From contig JAPSGG010000057.1 of NCBI GenBank assembly GCA_031177845.1, forward strand, positions 1 to 7,845: 7,845 bases of DNA. The letters are read 5' to 3'. The notes beneath the pieces were generated by a model. It did no database searches. It had not been told where the DNA came from and worked only from the letters and a program-made list of their open reading frames with translations. Below are positions 1 to 7,611 of this stretch, one piece after another (position 1 is the first letter of the stretch; every line of letters starts with the position of its first letter). A program made the translations under genes and the position numbers. The stretch is from Chromatiales bacterium (lineage in GTDB: Bacteria > Pseudomonadota > Gammaproteobacteria > JACCYU01).

Positions 1-529
1 CACTCGGTGAGCTTCGCCTAAGTGCGACATCTGGCGGCAATAGATTGAGCGCCCGCGTCGCGCCTAGTTCGAAAGGCGGGATCAGCCTAGCCTGCCGCCA
101 CCATTCAGACTGCGGCGCTTCAGTGAGTCCCGCAGCCAGAACGATGATCAGCACGATGGCCAGCCCGCGCGCGACCCCGAAGATCAGGCCCAGAACACGG
201 TCCGCCCCCCTGAGGACCTGTGCCTTGGTCAGCTTACCCAGTAGATGGTTGAGGACTGCACCCGCGATCAGGGCTGCGACCACGAGCAGCGTGAAGGCGA
301 TACCGATGCGCATGTTTCGAATCTCGAAATCGGTGCGGCCCAGGGAGAAACTGGCGCGTTCCAGTGCCTGCGGCAGCATTGCTGCGAGATCATTGGAGAA
401 GATCACGGCCAGCCAGATAGCGGCAATCCAGGTGCCCAAAGCCACCGCTTCTTTTACGAACCCGCGCACCAGGCCGATCACAGCCGAAATCAGAACGATG
501 ACGACGATGACGGCATCAAGCCCCGACAT
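1..529 (-). CDS. cvpA: CvpA family inner-membrane protein (C-terminal end off window)
   Basis: Small polytopic membrane protein of the CvpA/colicin V production family. In E. coli it is needed for colicin V export and has been linked to envelope stress tolerance; its biochemical role is unsettled. The frame opens with ATG at 529 and stays open to base 2, giving 176 residues without a stop, so the C-terminus lies just beyond the left edge (E. coli CvpA is about 162 aa). The N-terminus MSGLDAVIVV followed by the family hallmark RGFVKEAVALGTW (residues 22-34) fits the family start exactly. Four hydrophobic segments are visible at about residues 5-20, 30-45, 75-97 and 112-134, followed by the conserved SEWWRQARLIP (141-151). 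No strong Shine-Dalgarno precedes the start. It lies 276 bp after dedD, a gap that contains a palindromic element. purF is the expected next gene but is outside the window. Identification is confident from sequence and neighbourhood. Confidence 0.93.
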   Translation of the reverse strand, partial: MSGLDAVIVVIVLISAVIGLVRGFVKEAVALGTWIAAIWLAVIFSNDLAAMLPQALERASFSLGRTDFEIRNMRIGIAFTLLVVAALIAGAVLNHLLGKLTKAQVLRGADRVLGLIFGVARGLAIVLIIVLAAGLTEAPQSEWWRQARLIPPFELGATRALNLLPPDVALRRSSPS

Positions 530-805
530 GATCTATTGGCCCGTGGGCGTTCTCGGCGCGACCATCAATTGTCCATGGGAACAGGTAGTGGTGAACACCG
601 CTGTGCGGTCTTCGATCCAAAAAATCCCCCTCATCCCCCTTTATCAAAGGAGGGAATGGGGGATTTGGATTGGTTGACTCGTGAGTCTTTGTTCACCATT
701 TAGCGCCCTTCGCAATATCTTGCCTGGTTATCCTGCCGGATCTTGCAATGTCCAGCCCAGGTCGCGTTTAAGATGTTTCATTTCCGGTTTGCGGTGTCGC
801 TCGTA
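530..805. other. dedD-cvpA intergenic region
   Basis: This is the longest non-coding stretch of the window, 276 bp between the dedD stop and the cvpA ATG. The middle (589-698) is a palindromic element listed separately. The dedD-proximal part (699-805) carries a 7-bp direct repeat ATCTTGC at 717-723 and 740-746. I see no convincing sigma-70 promoter and no GC-hairpin-plus-U-tract terminator on the minus strand. Open frames crossing here on the plus strand are antisense to cvpA and show no protein family signature. Confidence 0.8.
589..698. repeat. 110-bp palindromic, cruciform-like element (MITE-like)
   Basis: Outer arms TGGTGAACA (589-597) and TGTTCACCA (690-698) are perfect 9-bp inverted repeats. 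They are centred at 643.5, essentially the same centre as the inner hairpin at 622-666 (centre 644). The inner hairpin has two 21-nt arms, AAATCCCCC...CCCCCTTT and AAAGGAGGG...GGGGGATTT, matching at 16 of 21 positions around a 3-nt loop (ATC). Between outer and inner stems each side has its own small hairpin: ACCGC-TGT-GCGGT at 597-609 and GACTC-GT-GAGTC at 676-687. The overall fold is a symmetric four-arm cruciform. No ORF, transposase or clear target-site duplication accompanies it. C-rich palindromes of this look occur as dispersed repeats in many environmental bacteria (recollection, not checked here). It may be a non-autonomous mobile repeat or an RNA processing structure. Confidence 0.7.
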
Positions 806-1660
806 TCAGCCCCCACCGCGAAGCACTTGGCTGCTAGATGCCGGTGGATGGCTCACCACGATGCCTTGAAGGTCTTGCTGCACGCGCAGCCGGGCTTGCA
901 AATCCTCGGCGCGCGCGCGGTTGAATTCCGGTCCTACCTTGACGCGGTAGACCTCTTCGCCATCGGATATGGCCCGTTCTTCGAACGCCGCAAAGCCCGC
1001 CGCCCGTAACTGGTCGCGCAAAGTCGTGGCGTTTTCATGTTCGCTAAAGCTCCCCACCTGCACCGCCCATGCCATCAGTGCCGAGTCGGAGGAAGGTTCG
1101 GTCCGCGCTGAGGATGATGGCGCGGCGGGACTGAGTGTTGTCGCGGGTGAGGATGGTTGAAGTGTCGCCACGGTTTGCGGCTTTTCCACAGGTGGGGCAG
1201 CGGGCGGAGTGCCAGCCGCAACTTGGCGGTTCGGCGCTTCAGCCTTCGCAGCCGGCCTTTCCGGTTGGGCTGGCTTCTGAGTGGCCGGTTGCGACGCGGG
1301 GGCTAGAGCCAATTCCGGGGCCGGCTTCGCCGCGGGCTCAGGCATCGGTTTCGGCGCTGGTGCTCGAGCGAGTTCCGTCGCATTTGGTGCCTTGTCCGCG
1401 GGCGCCGCGGATCGATCGTCGAGATTGGCGATCTCGCCCGGCGCGACCCGATTTTCAGGCGGTACAGCTCTGGCCTCCGGCTCGACTGAAGGCGGGGCGG
1501 AAGGTTCGCCAAAGGTAAACTCGGGCTCGGGTGGGACCTCCATATCCAAGCTCACCGGCTCTTGATGGTCTGTCCCATCGAACAACATGGGAATGAAGAT
1601 GACGGCCAGCGCGACCAACAGCGCCGCACCCACAAGACGTTGCTTAAGTGAGGTATCCAC
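806..1660 (-). CDS. dedD: DedD-like SPOR-domain cell division protein
   Basis: Bitopic inner-membrane protein of the septal ring. SPOR domains bind peptidoglycan stripped of stem peptides at the division site. The 284-aa product starts with a short cytoplasmic tip (MDTSLKQR) and one transmembrane helix at residues 9-27 ending in PMLFDG, the DedD signature. A long proline/alanine-rich periplasmic linker (about 40-190) follows. The C-terminal SPOR domain (about 196-273) has VQVGSF at 200-205 and YRVKVGP at 238-244, then a short serine/glycine tail. It is longer than E. coli DedD (about 220 aa), mostly because of the linker. The start is GTG at 1660, preceded by AGGTGA nine bases upstream. Its position between folC and cvpA is the conserved one. 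Exact interaction partners cannot be inferred from sequence. Confidence 0.93.
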   Translation of the reverse strand: MDTSLKQRLVGAALLVALAVIFIPMLFDGTDHQEPVSLDMEVPPEPEFTFGEPSAPPSVEPEARAVPPENRVAPGEIANLDDRSAAPADKAPNATELARAPAPKPMPEPAAKPAPELALAPASQPATQKPAQPERPAAKAEAPNRQVAAGTPPAAPPVEKPQTVATLQPSSPATTLSPAAPSSSARTEPSSDSALMAWAVQVGSFSEHENATTLRDQLRAAGFAAFEERAISDGEEVYRVKVGPEFNRARAEDLQARLRVQQDLQGIVVSHPPASSSQVLRGGG

Positions 1661-1669
1661 GGGTTTTTA

Positions 1670-1675
1670 TCACCT
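1670..1675 (-). promoter_or_regulatory. Shine-Dalgarno site of dedD
   Basis: AGGTGA on the minus strand, nine bases before the GTG start at 1660. It supports GTG as the dedD initiation codon. Confidence 0.65.
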
Positions 1676-1703
1676 GTTTCGTGATGATTGTCGAGGGGTT
1701 GCT

Positions 1704-1728
1704 CTTTCCGCATCCCCTTTGCAGAAAG
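1704..1728. repeat. Short inverted repeat in the folC-dedD gap
   Basis: On the minus strand CTTTCTGC and GCGGAAAG form an 8-bp stem with one G-T pair around a 9-nt loop, 12 bases after the folC stop codon. The position fits a 3'-end or processing hairpin, but no T-tract follows on either strand, so I do not call it an intrinsic terminator. Confidence 0.4.
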
Positions 1729-1739
1729 GACGCAGCGGA

Positions 1740-2999
1740 TTATACGTGCAAGGCCAACACTTCTGCCACGGTAAAGGCTGATCCGAATACCACCACGCGG
1801 TCGGCAGCAGACGCCGCTCGGCAGGCCGCATGGTAGGCCTCGGCAACACTGTCAAAGGACTGGAGAGGCTGCGCGACCTTAGATGTGAGCAGTGCTCGAA
1901 GTTCCCCTACCGGCAATGCGCGCTCGGAGCGATTCGCGGCCAGGTACCAGCAGTCGATGGCATCTCTAACCGCTTCCACCATATTCGCAGCGTCCTTGTC
2001 CGCTAATACTGCAAATACGCCGTGCGTGCGGCCGGCCGATGGCGACGCGCGTAGGGTCGATGCGAAAACCCTGGCGCCCGCTGGATTGTGCGCAATATCG
2101 ACGATGATCTCCACCGGGCCCGGCAAGCGCTGGAAGCGGCCCGCCAGCACCACCTTCTGCAAGCCACTACGAATATGCGCCGCATCGACTGACAATTGAT
2201 CGGCGATGCACGACAGACTCATCAATACCGTCGAGGCATTTTGCAGTTGCACCTCGCCCCGCAAGGCGGGCAATGGCAGTCGGTCGTAATGCCATGGACC
2301 GCTTTGCCACGCCCACATGTTGCCGTCGCGCCGATAGCTGAAATCCCGTCCTAGCTGATACAGCACAGCCTGCGCAGCGGCAGCTTGCTTACCGATGCTC
2401 GTAGGCGGATCGGGATCGCCGCAAACGACAGGCCTGCCCGCGCGCATGATCCCGGCCTTCTCATATCCGATCGCTTCGCGATTGTCCCCTAGCCATTCAG
2501 TATGATCGAGATCGATACTAGTGATGAGCGCCACATCCGGATCCTGCACATTGACCGCATCCAGCCTGCCTCCCAGGCCGACCTCCAAAACCGTCACGTC
2601 GAGGGCGCTGCGCGCGAAGATGTGCATGGCCGCCAGCGTCCCGAACTCGAAATAGCTGAGGCTAATCGCGCCCCGGGCGGCATCGACAAGCTCGAACGCG
2701 CGGCATAAGGCGTCGTCCGGGATCACTTCCCGTTGCACGCGCACGCGCTCGTTATAGCGAAGTAGATGAGGTGAGGTATAGCTGCCAACCCGATAACCGG
2801 CCTCAATCAGGATCGACTCCAGCATTGCCACGCAGGAGCCCTTGCCATTGGTGCCGGCTACCGTGATGACCTTATAATCTGGCCGGGTCAGACCCAATCG
2901 ACGCGCCACCTCTCCGACCCGCTCCAGGCCTAGCTCTATGGTGTGCGGATGCAGCGTCTGCTGCCAGTTCAGCCAGTCGTCGAGTTTATCGAAGCGCAC
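1740..2999 (-). CDS. folC: Bifunctional dihydrofolate / folylpolyglutamate synthase
   Basis: Cytoplasmic Mur-ligase-type enzyme. It adds L-glutamate to dihydropteroate to make dihydrofolate, then extends the gamma-glutamyl tail of folates, using ATP. The 419-aa product matches the family length (E. coli 422). Visible motifs are the P-loop GTNGKGS (49-55), SYTSPHL (73-79), FEFGT (117-121), GLGGRLDAVN (141-150), DLDHTEWLG (163-171), and EKAGI (180-184, whose lysine matches the carbamylated Lys of the E. coli enzyme). QNAS follows at 253-256, then the C-terminal-domain DIAHNP (301-306) and VVVFGSAFTVAEVL (402-415). I place the start at GTG 2999 because MRFDKLDDWL aligns with the family N-terminus and GGTGAGG lies eight bases upstream. 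The frame remains open to 3575, but that part overlaps accD out of frame and has no family similarity. The gap to accD is 86 bp. Confidence 0.96.
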   Translation of the reverse strand: MRFDKLDDWLNWQQTLHPHTIELGLERVGEVARRLGLTRPDYKVITVAGTNGKGSCVAMLESILIEAGYRVGSYTSPHLLRYNERVRVQREVIPDDALCRAFELVDAARGAISLSYFEFGTLAAMHIFARSALDVTVLEVGLGGRLDAVNVQDPDVALITSIDLDHTEWLGDNREAIGYEKAGIMRAGRPVVCGDPDPPTSIGKQAAAAQAVLYQLGRDFSYRRDGNMWAWQSGPWHYDRLPLPALRGEVQLQNASTVLMSLSCIADQLSVDAAHIRSGLQKVVLAGRFQRLPGPVEIIVDIAHNPAGARVFASTLRASPSAGRTHGVFAVLADKDAANMVEAVRDAIDCWYLAANRSERALPVGELRALLTSKVAQPLQSFDSVAEAYHAACRAASAADRVVVFGSAFTVAEVLALHV

Positions 3000-3007
3000 T
3001 TGAGAAG

Positions 3008-3014
3008 CCTCACC
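3008..3014 (-). promoter_or_regulatory. Shine-Dalgarno site deciding the folC start
   Basis: GGTGAGG on the minus strand, eight bases before GTG at 2999. It favours this start over the far longer open frame that runs upstream through accD. Confidence 0.65.
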
Positions 3015-3085
3015 CGGAGATGACGCACGTGCAGCCGTGGCGGCAAAGCACGGAGACTCCTGCAGCGATTTCGTACCGGTTAGGA

Positions 3086-4027
3086 CTACGCCTGCTGCAC
3101 CACTTCGTGTGCTTGACCCTGCGCAACCACCGGCGCTTCGGGCGCGGTGACTGCGGCTTCGGTCTGCTGGCTCATCGCATGCGGGTAGAACATTGACAGC
3201 AACACCGAGATGCGGTCTCGCATCTGACGGCGATCGACGATCATATCGATGGCGCCATGCTCCAGCAGAAATTCGGCACGCTGAAAACCTTGGGGCAGGG
3301 TCTCGCGCACCGTCTGCTCGATGACCCTGGGGCCGGCGAAACCGATCAGCGCGTTCGGTTCGGCGATATGGATATCGCCCAGCATGGCGAGGCTTGCCGA
3401 TACGCCGCCCATGGTTGGATCGGTCAGCACCGAGATGTAGGGGATGCCGCGCTGTGACATACGCCCGAGTGCGGCGCTGGTCTTGGCCATCTGCATCAGC
3501 GAGGTCAACGCCTCCTGCATGCGCGCGCCGCCGCTGGCGGAGAAACATACCAGGGGTACGCTCTCCTTCAGACACACATCGACGCCACGCACGAAGCGCT
3601 CGCCTACGACCGAGCCCATCGAACCGCCCATGAAGTCGAACTCGAAGGCTGCCGCCACCAGCGGCAACCCCTTGACCTCGCCGCGCATCACTACCAGGGC
3701 GTCCTTTTCGCTGGTGACCTTTTGCGCCGCGCTTAGCCTGTCTTTGTATCTTTTCGCGTCACGAAACTTGAGAAAGTCCAGGGACTGCAACTCGGCCCCG
3801 ATCTCGGTGCGCGGATCCTTGTCCAGGAAGACATCCAGCCGCTTGCGCGCACCGATGCGCCGGTGATGGTTGCACTTCGGGCAGACGTTTAGATTGCGCT
3901 CCAGTTCGGCCCGGTAAAGGATGGCGTTGCACTCCTCGCACTTATCCCATAAGCCCTCCGGCACGTTGCGCTTGTTATTGCCTTCCGTGCGGATGCGCGA
4001 GGGCATCAATTTTTCAAACCAACTCAT
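3086..4027 (-). CDS. accD: Acetyl-CoA carboxylase carboxyltransferase subunit beta
   Basis: With AccA, forms the carboxyltransferase that moves CO2 from biotin on AccB to acetyl-CoA, giving malonyl-CoA for fatty acid synthesis. The 313-aa product has the N-terminal zinc ribbon with cysteines at 30, 33, 49 and 52 (CEEC and CPKC). The crotonase-fold carboxyltransferase domain follows, with [16 protein letters not shown] (130-145), [10 protein letters not shown] (163-172) and [11 protein letters not shown] (202-212). E. coli AccD is 304 aa; the last 30 residues here form an Ala/Gln-rich tail. The start is ATG 4027 with TAGGGA seven bases upstream. It lies 70 bp after trpA, the conserved order. 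In E. coli the zinc ribbon also binds acc mRNA to repress translation; whether that happens here cannot be seen from sequence. Confidence 0.97.
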   Translation of the reverse strand: MSWFEKLMPSRIRTEGNNKRNVPEGLWDKCEECNAILYRAELERNLNVCPKCNHHRRIGARKRLDVFLDKDPRTEIGAELQSLDFLKFRDAKRYKDRLSAAQKVTSEKDALVVMRGEVKGLPLVAAAFEFDFMGGSMGSVVGERFVRGVDVCLKESVPLVCFSASGGARMQEALTSLMQMAKTSAALGRMSQRGIPYISVLTDPTMGGVSASLAMLGDIHIAEPNALIGFAGPRVIEQTVRETLPQGFQRAEFLLEHGAIDMIVDRRQMRDRISVLLSMFYPHAMSQQTEAAVTAPEAPVVAQGQAHEVVQQA

Positions 4028-4097
4028 GTTTCGATCCCTACATTCTTATCATGGACACTCGGCCGCTGACGGACTGCGCAGCACTCGCAGCAGCGCC

Positions 4098-4925
4098 TCA
4101 CGCGACCCGCGCATTTGCACCTCGGCTGTCCATCGCTTCGCGCATTTCGCGCAGCAATGTCACAACCTTTGCTTCCGCCGCCTTGAAATCGCCGGCATTG
4201 GTCGCGATGCACTCGACCACTGCGCTGCCGACCACCACCGCATCGGCGATCTTCGCCATCCGTGCAGCGACCGCGGCATCTTTGATACCGAACCCGACGC
4301 CGATCGGAATCGTCGCGCAGGCCCGGATTTCAGTCAGCTTCCGCTCGGCCGCCACAACATCCAGCGTTGCTGCACCGGTGACGCCCTTGAGCGAGACATA
4401 GTATATGAAACCCTTCGCTGCCGCGCAGATGGTCTTGGTCCGCGCTGAAGTGGTTGTGGGCGCGAGCAGAAAGATGGGATCGATATTGGCCGCTACAAGC
4501 GCCGCGGCCAACTCGGATGCTTCCTCGGGCGGCAGGTCCACGGTCAGCACCCCGTCCACGCCGGCCTTTGCGGCAGCGTCGGCAAACGGCTCGTAACCCA
4601 GGATCTCGATAGGGTTCAGATAGCCCATGAGTACCACCGGCGTTTCCCGATCCCGCGCCCGAAAATCCTGCACTAATTCCAGCACGCGGCGCAGGCTGAC
4701 ATCGTGTTTGAGGGCGCGCTCGCAGGCGGCCTGAATGACCGGCCCGTCGGCCATGGGATCCGAAAACGGCACGCCCAGCTCGATGATATCGGCACCCGCT
4801 GCGACCATCGCGCGCATCAAGGGAACGGTCGCATCGGGATGTGGATCGCCGGCCGTCATATACGGAATCAGCGCGCGGCGGTCCTGCGCCTTGAGACCGT
4901 CGAAACAGGCCTTGAGGCGACTCAT
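4098..4925 (-). CDS. trpA: Tryptophan synthase alpha subunit
   Basis: Cleaves indole-3-glycerol phosphate to indole and glyceraldehyde 3-phosphate; the indole is channelled to TrpB in the alpha2-beta2 complex. The 275-aa TIM barrel has the two catalytic acids at the canonical positions, Glu49 ([13 protein letters not shown]) and Asp60 (PMADGP). It also has the phosphate-binding loops GVTGA and VGFGI and the ending [10 protein letters not shown]-terminal [10 protein letters not shown] is the family signature. The ATG at 4925 overlaps the trpB stop as ATGA, and AGGGGA lies seven bases upstream inside trpB, so translational coupling with trpB is likely and suits the equimolar complex. Length is normal (E. 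coli 268). Confidence 0.97.
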   Translation of the reverse strand: MSRLKACFDGLKAQDRRALIPYMTAGDPHPDATVPLMRAMVAAGADIIELGVPFSDPMADGPVIQAACERALKHDVSLRRVLELVQDFRARDRETPVVLMGYLNPIEILGYEPFADAAAKAGVDGVLTVDLPPEEASELAAALVAANIDPIFLLAPTTTSARTKTICAAAKGFIYYVSLKGVTGAATLDVVAAERKLTEIRACATIPIGVGFGIKDAAVAARMAKIADAVVVGSAVVECIATNAGDFKAAEAKVVTLLREMREAMDSRGANARVA

Positions 4926-6154
4926 AATTCGATCCCCTGATGTCGCGCGACGGTCTCAATGTCCTTATCGCCGCGGCCAGATAGATTGACGATGATGCGC
5001 CGGTCCGAGCTCATCTCCTTCGCTAGCCGCGCCGCATAGGCCAGCGCGTGACTGCTCTCCAGCGCGGGGATAATGCCCTCGGTGCGGGTGAGATCATGAA
5101 AGCTGGCGAGCGCCTCATCGTCCGTGACTGCTACATAGCGAGCGCGACCGCTGTCTTTCAGCCAGGCGTGTTCTGGCCCCACGCCGGGATAATCCAGGCC
5201 CGCGGAAATGGAGTGCGTATCCAGAATCTGGCCGTCGGGGTCTTGCATCAGGTATGTGCGATTGCCGTGCAGCACACCGGCCTTGCCGGCACACAGCGAG
5301 GCGGCGTGCTTACCGGTGGCGAGTCCCTGGCCAGCCGCTTCTACGCCGTATAGGGCAACTTCAGCATCGTTGATAAACGGGTAGAACAGCCCCATGGCAT
5401 TGGAACCGCCGCCCACACAGGCGATCAGGGCATCAGGCAGATGACCCGTCTGCTGAAGGCACTGCGCGCGCGCCTCGCGCCCGATCACAGCCTGGAAATC
5501 GCGCACCATGGCTGGATAGGGGTGCGGCCCCGCCACCGTGCCAATGATGTAGAAGGTATTGTCGACATTGGTGACCCAGTCGCGCATGGCCTCGTTCAAG
5601 GCGTCCTTGAGCGTGCGCGAACCGGAGTTAACGGGCACCACCTTGGCCCCCAGCAGGCGCATGCGAAAGACGTTCGGCGCCTGGCGCTGGATATCATCGG
5701 TGCCCATATAGACGACGCACTCGAACCCGAGTCGCGCCGCCACGGTCGCGGTCGCCACGCCATGCTGACCCGCGCCGGTTTCGGCGATGATGCGGGTCTT
5801 GCCCATGCGTTTGGCTAGCAGCGCCTGGCCGACCGTGTTGTTAACCTTGTGGGCGCCGGTGTGATTCAGGTCCTCGCGCTTCAGAAAGATCTGCGCGCCG
5901 CCCAGTTTCTGGCTCCAGCGGGAGGCCAGGTACAAGGGGCTGGGCCGGCCCACGTAGTCCGCAAGGTCCGCATCCAGCTCGGCCTTGAAACCCGGGTCAT
6001 CGCGGAATTTCTCGTACGCCAGCCGCAATTCTTCCAGCGGCGCCATCAGGGTCTCGGCTACGAACCGACCACCGTAAGGTCCGAAATGCCCATTGGCGTC
6101 CGGCAGGCTATCGAAGGCTGGGGCCTGGGCCTTGGTCTTGGCTAAAGTCGACAC
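4922..6154 (-). CDS. trpB: Tryptophan synthase beta subunit (PLP enzyme)
   Basis: Condenses indole with L-serine to give L-tryptophan using pyridoxal phosphate. The 410-aa protein carries the PLP lysine at 103 ([10 protein letters not shown]), the catalytic Glu125 in [11 protein letters not shown], the PLP phosphate-binding loop GGGSNA (248-253) and C-terminal NLSGRGDKD. All catalytic positions are shifted by 16 relative to E. coli because of a longer N-terminus; [14 protein letters not shown] marks where family similarity begins. The start is GTG at 6154, supported by GAGG six bases upstream, and there is no later ATG or GTG before the conserved region. The first 47 nt overlap the 3' end of trpF in another frame, and the gene is coupled to trpA by an ATGA overlap. 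No TrpI site or attenuator is seen. Confidence 0.97.
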   Translation of the reverse strand: MSTLAKTKAQAPAFDSLPDANGHFGPYGGRFVAETLMAPLEELRLAYEKFRDDPGFKAELDADLADYVGRPSPLYLASRWSQKLGGAQIFLKREDLNHTGAHKVNNTVGQALLAKRMGKTRIIAETGAGQHGVATATVAARLGFECVVYMGTDDIQRQAPNVFRMRLLGAKVVPVNSGSRTLKDALNEAMRDWVTNVDNTFYIIGTVAGPHPYPAMVRDFQAVIGREARAQCLQQTGHLPDALIACVGGGSNAMGLFYPFINDAEVALYGVEAAGQGLATGKHAASLCAGKAGVLHGNRTYLMQDPDGQILDTHSISAGLDYPGVGPEHAWLKDSGRARYVAVTDDEALASFHDLTRTEGIIPALESSHALAYAARLAKEMSSDRRIIVNLSGRGDKDIETVARHQGIEL

Positions 6155-6764
6155 GTCTAACCTCGTTTATGAATGCCGCGATCTTGGTCGCATCCTTGAT
6201 ACCCCTGCCCGTCTCGACGCCGCTGCTGACATCGACACCGTAGGGGCGAGTAGTTTGCACCGCCCGGGCCACATTATCGACCCTCAAGCCGCCGGCCAGG
6301 ATCAGCGGTCGCCCCAAACGCGCGGGGACTCGCGCCCAGTCGATGGTTGCACCCGAACCGCCGGCCTGACCCGGCAGATGGCTATCGAGCAGAAAGCCCG
6401 CGGCCTGCGGATAGCGCGCTATGTACTCAGCAACGTCCATGTCCGCGCCCATCGCCACCGCCTTGATATAAGGGCGTCCGTAGCTGCCGCACGCCTCAGG
6501 CGGTTCTTCACCATGAAACTGCATTAGATCGAGCGGCACACTAGCCAGGGTTTCCCATATAAACGCCACATCTGCGTTCAGGAACACGCCGACGCGGGCC
6601 ACGAACGGCGGTGTTGCAGCAACGATTTCGCGCGCCTGCGCGATCGAGACCGCGCGGGAGCTCGCCGCATGGAACACCAACCCGATGGCATCGGCGCCCA
6701 ATTCGGCCGCCACGCATGCGTCTTCGGCCCGGGTGATGCCGCATATCTTGATCCGTGTACGCAC
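6108..6764 (-). CDS. trpF: Phosphoribosylanthranilate isomerase
   Basis: Converts N-(5-phosphoribosyl)anthranilate to the carboxyphenylaminodeoxyribulose phosphate used by TrpC. It is a monofunctional (beta/alpha)8 enzyme, here 218 aa. The general base Cys8 sits in RIKICGIT and the general acid Asp127 in GFLLDS. Other family blocks are GADAIGLVF (23-31), VGVFLN, MQFHG (81-85), LAGGL, and VDVSSGVE near the C-terminus. I choose GTG 6764 because family members begin a few residues before KICGIT. The frame stays open to a TTG at 6836, but those 24 extra codons look unlike the family. The Shine-Dalgarno is weak. The gene ends inside trpB (47-nt overlap) and starts 65 bp after truA. Confidence 0.93.
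   Translation of the reverse strand: MRTRIKICGITRAEDACVAAELGADAIGLVFHAASSRAVSIAQAREIVAATPPFVARVGVFLNADVAFIWETLASVPLDLMQFHGEEPPEACGSYGRPYIKAVAMGADMDVAEYIARYPQAAGFLLDSHLPGQAGGSGATIDWARVPARLGRPLILAGGLRVDNVARAVQTTRPYGVDVSSGVETGRGIKDATKIAAFINEVRRVDFSQDQGPGPSLR
6161..6164 (-). promoter_or_regulatory. Shine-Dalgarno site of trpB inside trpF
   Basis: GAGG on the minus strand, six bases before the trpB GTG at 6154 and within the last codons of trpF. It supports a real trpF-trpB overlap over a later trpB start. Confidence 0.65.
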
Positions 6765-6829
6765 CGTGCAGAATGTCCAAAAGCCTATGATAACTGTCCC
6801 GGCCCGCCATCGATACCAACGGGCGCCCG

Positions 6830-7609
6830 CTAGCAATAGCGCGGCAGAATGTAGTCGCCAGGCAGGCCGAAACGTGCAGCGTAGGAGACATGCACCAGAT
6901 AGAGTCCATCGGGTGGGGCGGTGATGCCGCCTCTAGCCCGGTTGCGCATCTGCAGCAACTCGGCCGTCCAATCGACGGGCCGTTCGCCGGTACCAATGGC
7001 CATCAACACGCCGGCAATATTGCGCACCATGTGGTACAAGAAAGCATCGGCGTGAACGTCGAGGTAAACGCAGTCGCCTCTCCGACTCACGTCGAGTTCG
7101 TGCACGATGCGCACCGGATTTTTCGCTTGACACGCGAGCGCCCGGAAGGTCGTGAAATCGTGTTCGCCGACGAGGTGGGCGGCCGCCCGCTGCATGCGTC
7201 CTTCATCGAGGGGTTGGTGGTGCCAGGCGACCTTGGCATGCAGCACGGCGGGACGTACCCAGCGGTTGAGGATGATATAGCGGTACCGCCGCGAGGTCGC
7301 GCTGAAGCGAGCATGAAAGTCATCCGCGACCGGTTGCGCCCATGTGATGGTGACGCCAACAGGCAGATTGACGTTTCCCCCCAGCACCCAGGAGCGCATG
7401 CTGCGCAGGGCCTGCGTCTCGAAGTGCGCTATCTGGCCCACGGCGTGTACGCCCGTGTCGGTGCGGCCCGCGCAGACGACCTTGACCGGATGATTGGCGA
7501 CCTTGGAAAGCGCGGCTTCTACGCTGCCCTGCACGGTGCGCGCGCCGCGTTGTGCTTGCCACCCCTTGAACCCGCTGCCGTCGTATTCCAGCGCCAGCGC
7601 GATCTTCAT
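6830..7609 (-). CDS. truA: tRNA pseudouridine(38-40) synthase
   Basis: Isomerises uridines 38-40 in the anticodon arm of many tRNAs. The 259-aa product is of normal length (E. coli 270). It begins MKIALALEYDGSGFKGWQ, the TruA N-terminal signature, and has the catalytic Asp51 in AGRTDTGVHA (47-56), HARFSATSRRYRY (99-111) and the C-terminal FLYHMVRNIAGVL block. ATG 7609 is chosen because family similarity starts there; an open frame continues 20 codons upstream but overlaps the preceding gene. There is no clear Shine-Dalgarno, and only two bases separate the ATG from the stop of the upstream gene, so reinitiation or coupling is likely. The conserved linkage of truA with trpF is intact. Confidence 0.96.
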   Translation of the reverse strand: MKIALALEYDGSGFKGWQAQRGARTVQGSVEAALSKVANHPVKVVCAGRTDTGVHAVGQIAHFETQALRSMRSWVLGGNVNLPVGVTITWAQPVADDFHARFSATSRRYRYIILNRWVRPAVLHAKVAWHHQPLDEGRMQRAAAHLVGEHDFTTFRALACQAKNPVRIVHELDVSRRGDCVYLDVHADAFLYHMVRNIAGVLMAIGTGERPVDWTAELLQMRNRARGGITAPPDGLYLVHVSYAARFGLPGDYILPRYC

Positions 7610-7611
7610 GA

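Noticed and set aside
45..677. 210-aa plus-strand open frame antisense to cvpA
   Set aside because: It covers the cvpA coding region on the opposite strand, is Ser/Arg/Thr-rich with no recognisable motif, and runs into the palindromic element. The minus-strand CvpA match is decisive.
1135..1565. Plus-strand open frames antisense to the dedD linker
   Set aside because: Low-complexity Ala/Gly/Ser/Pro-rich translations mirror the Pro/Ala-rich DedD linker. They show no conserved motifs.
1704..1728. Intrinsic terminator after folC
   Set aside because: There is an 8-bp stem but no T-tract after it on the minus strand, so it is listed only as an inverted repeat.
3000..3575. 192-codon in-frame extension of folC running through accD, giving a 611-aa open frame
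   Set aside because: It overlaps accD out of frame and is Arg/Pro/Ala-rich with no family similarity. FolC similarity begins exactly at the GTG at 2999, which has its own ribosome site. Long shadow frames are common in GC-rich DNA.
4028..4050. Five-codon mini-frame (ATG ATA AGA ATG TAG) just before accD as a possible leader peptide
   Set aside because: Too short and without regulatory codons or an associated hairpin. The sequence is more simply the accD ribosome-binding region.
4330..4959. 209-aa minus-strand frame overlapping trpA
   Set aside because: It is an Arg/Gly-rich out-of-frame shadow of trpA, whose own frame has all the catalytic residues.
6765..6836. Upstream TTG start for trpF overlapping the truA stop
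   Set aside because: The 24 extra residues (Trp/Arg-rich) do not resemble TrpF N-termini, which begin only a few residues before KICGIT.
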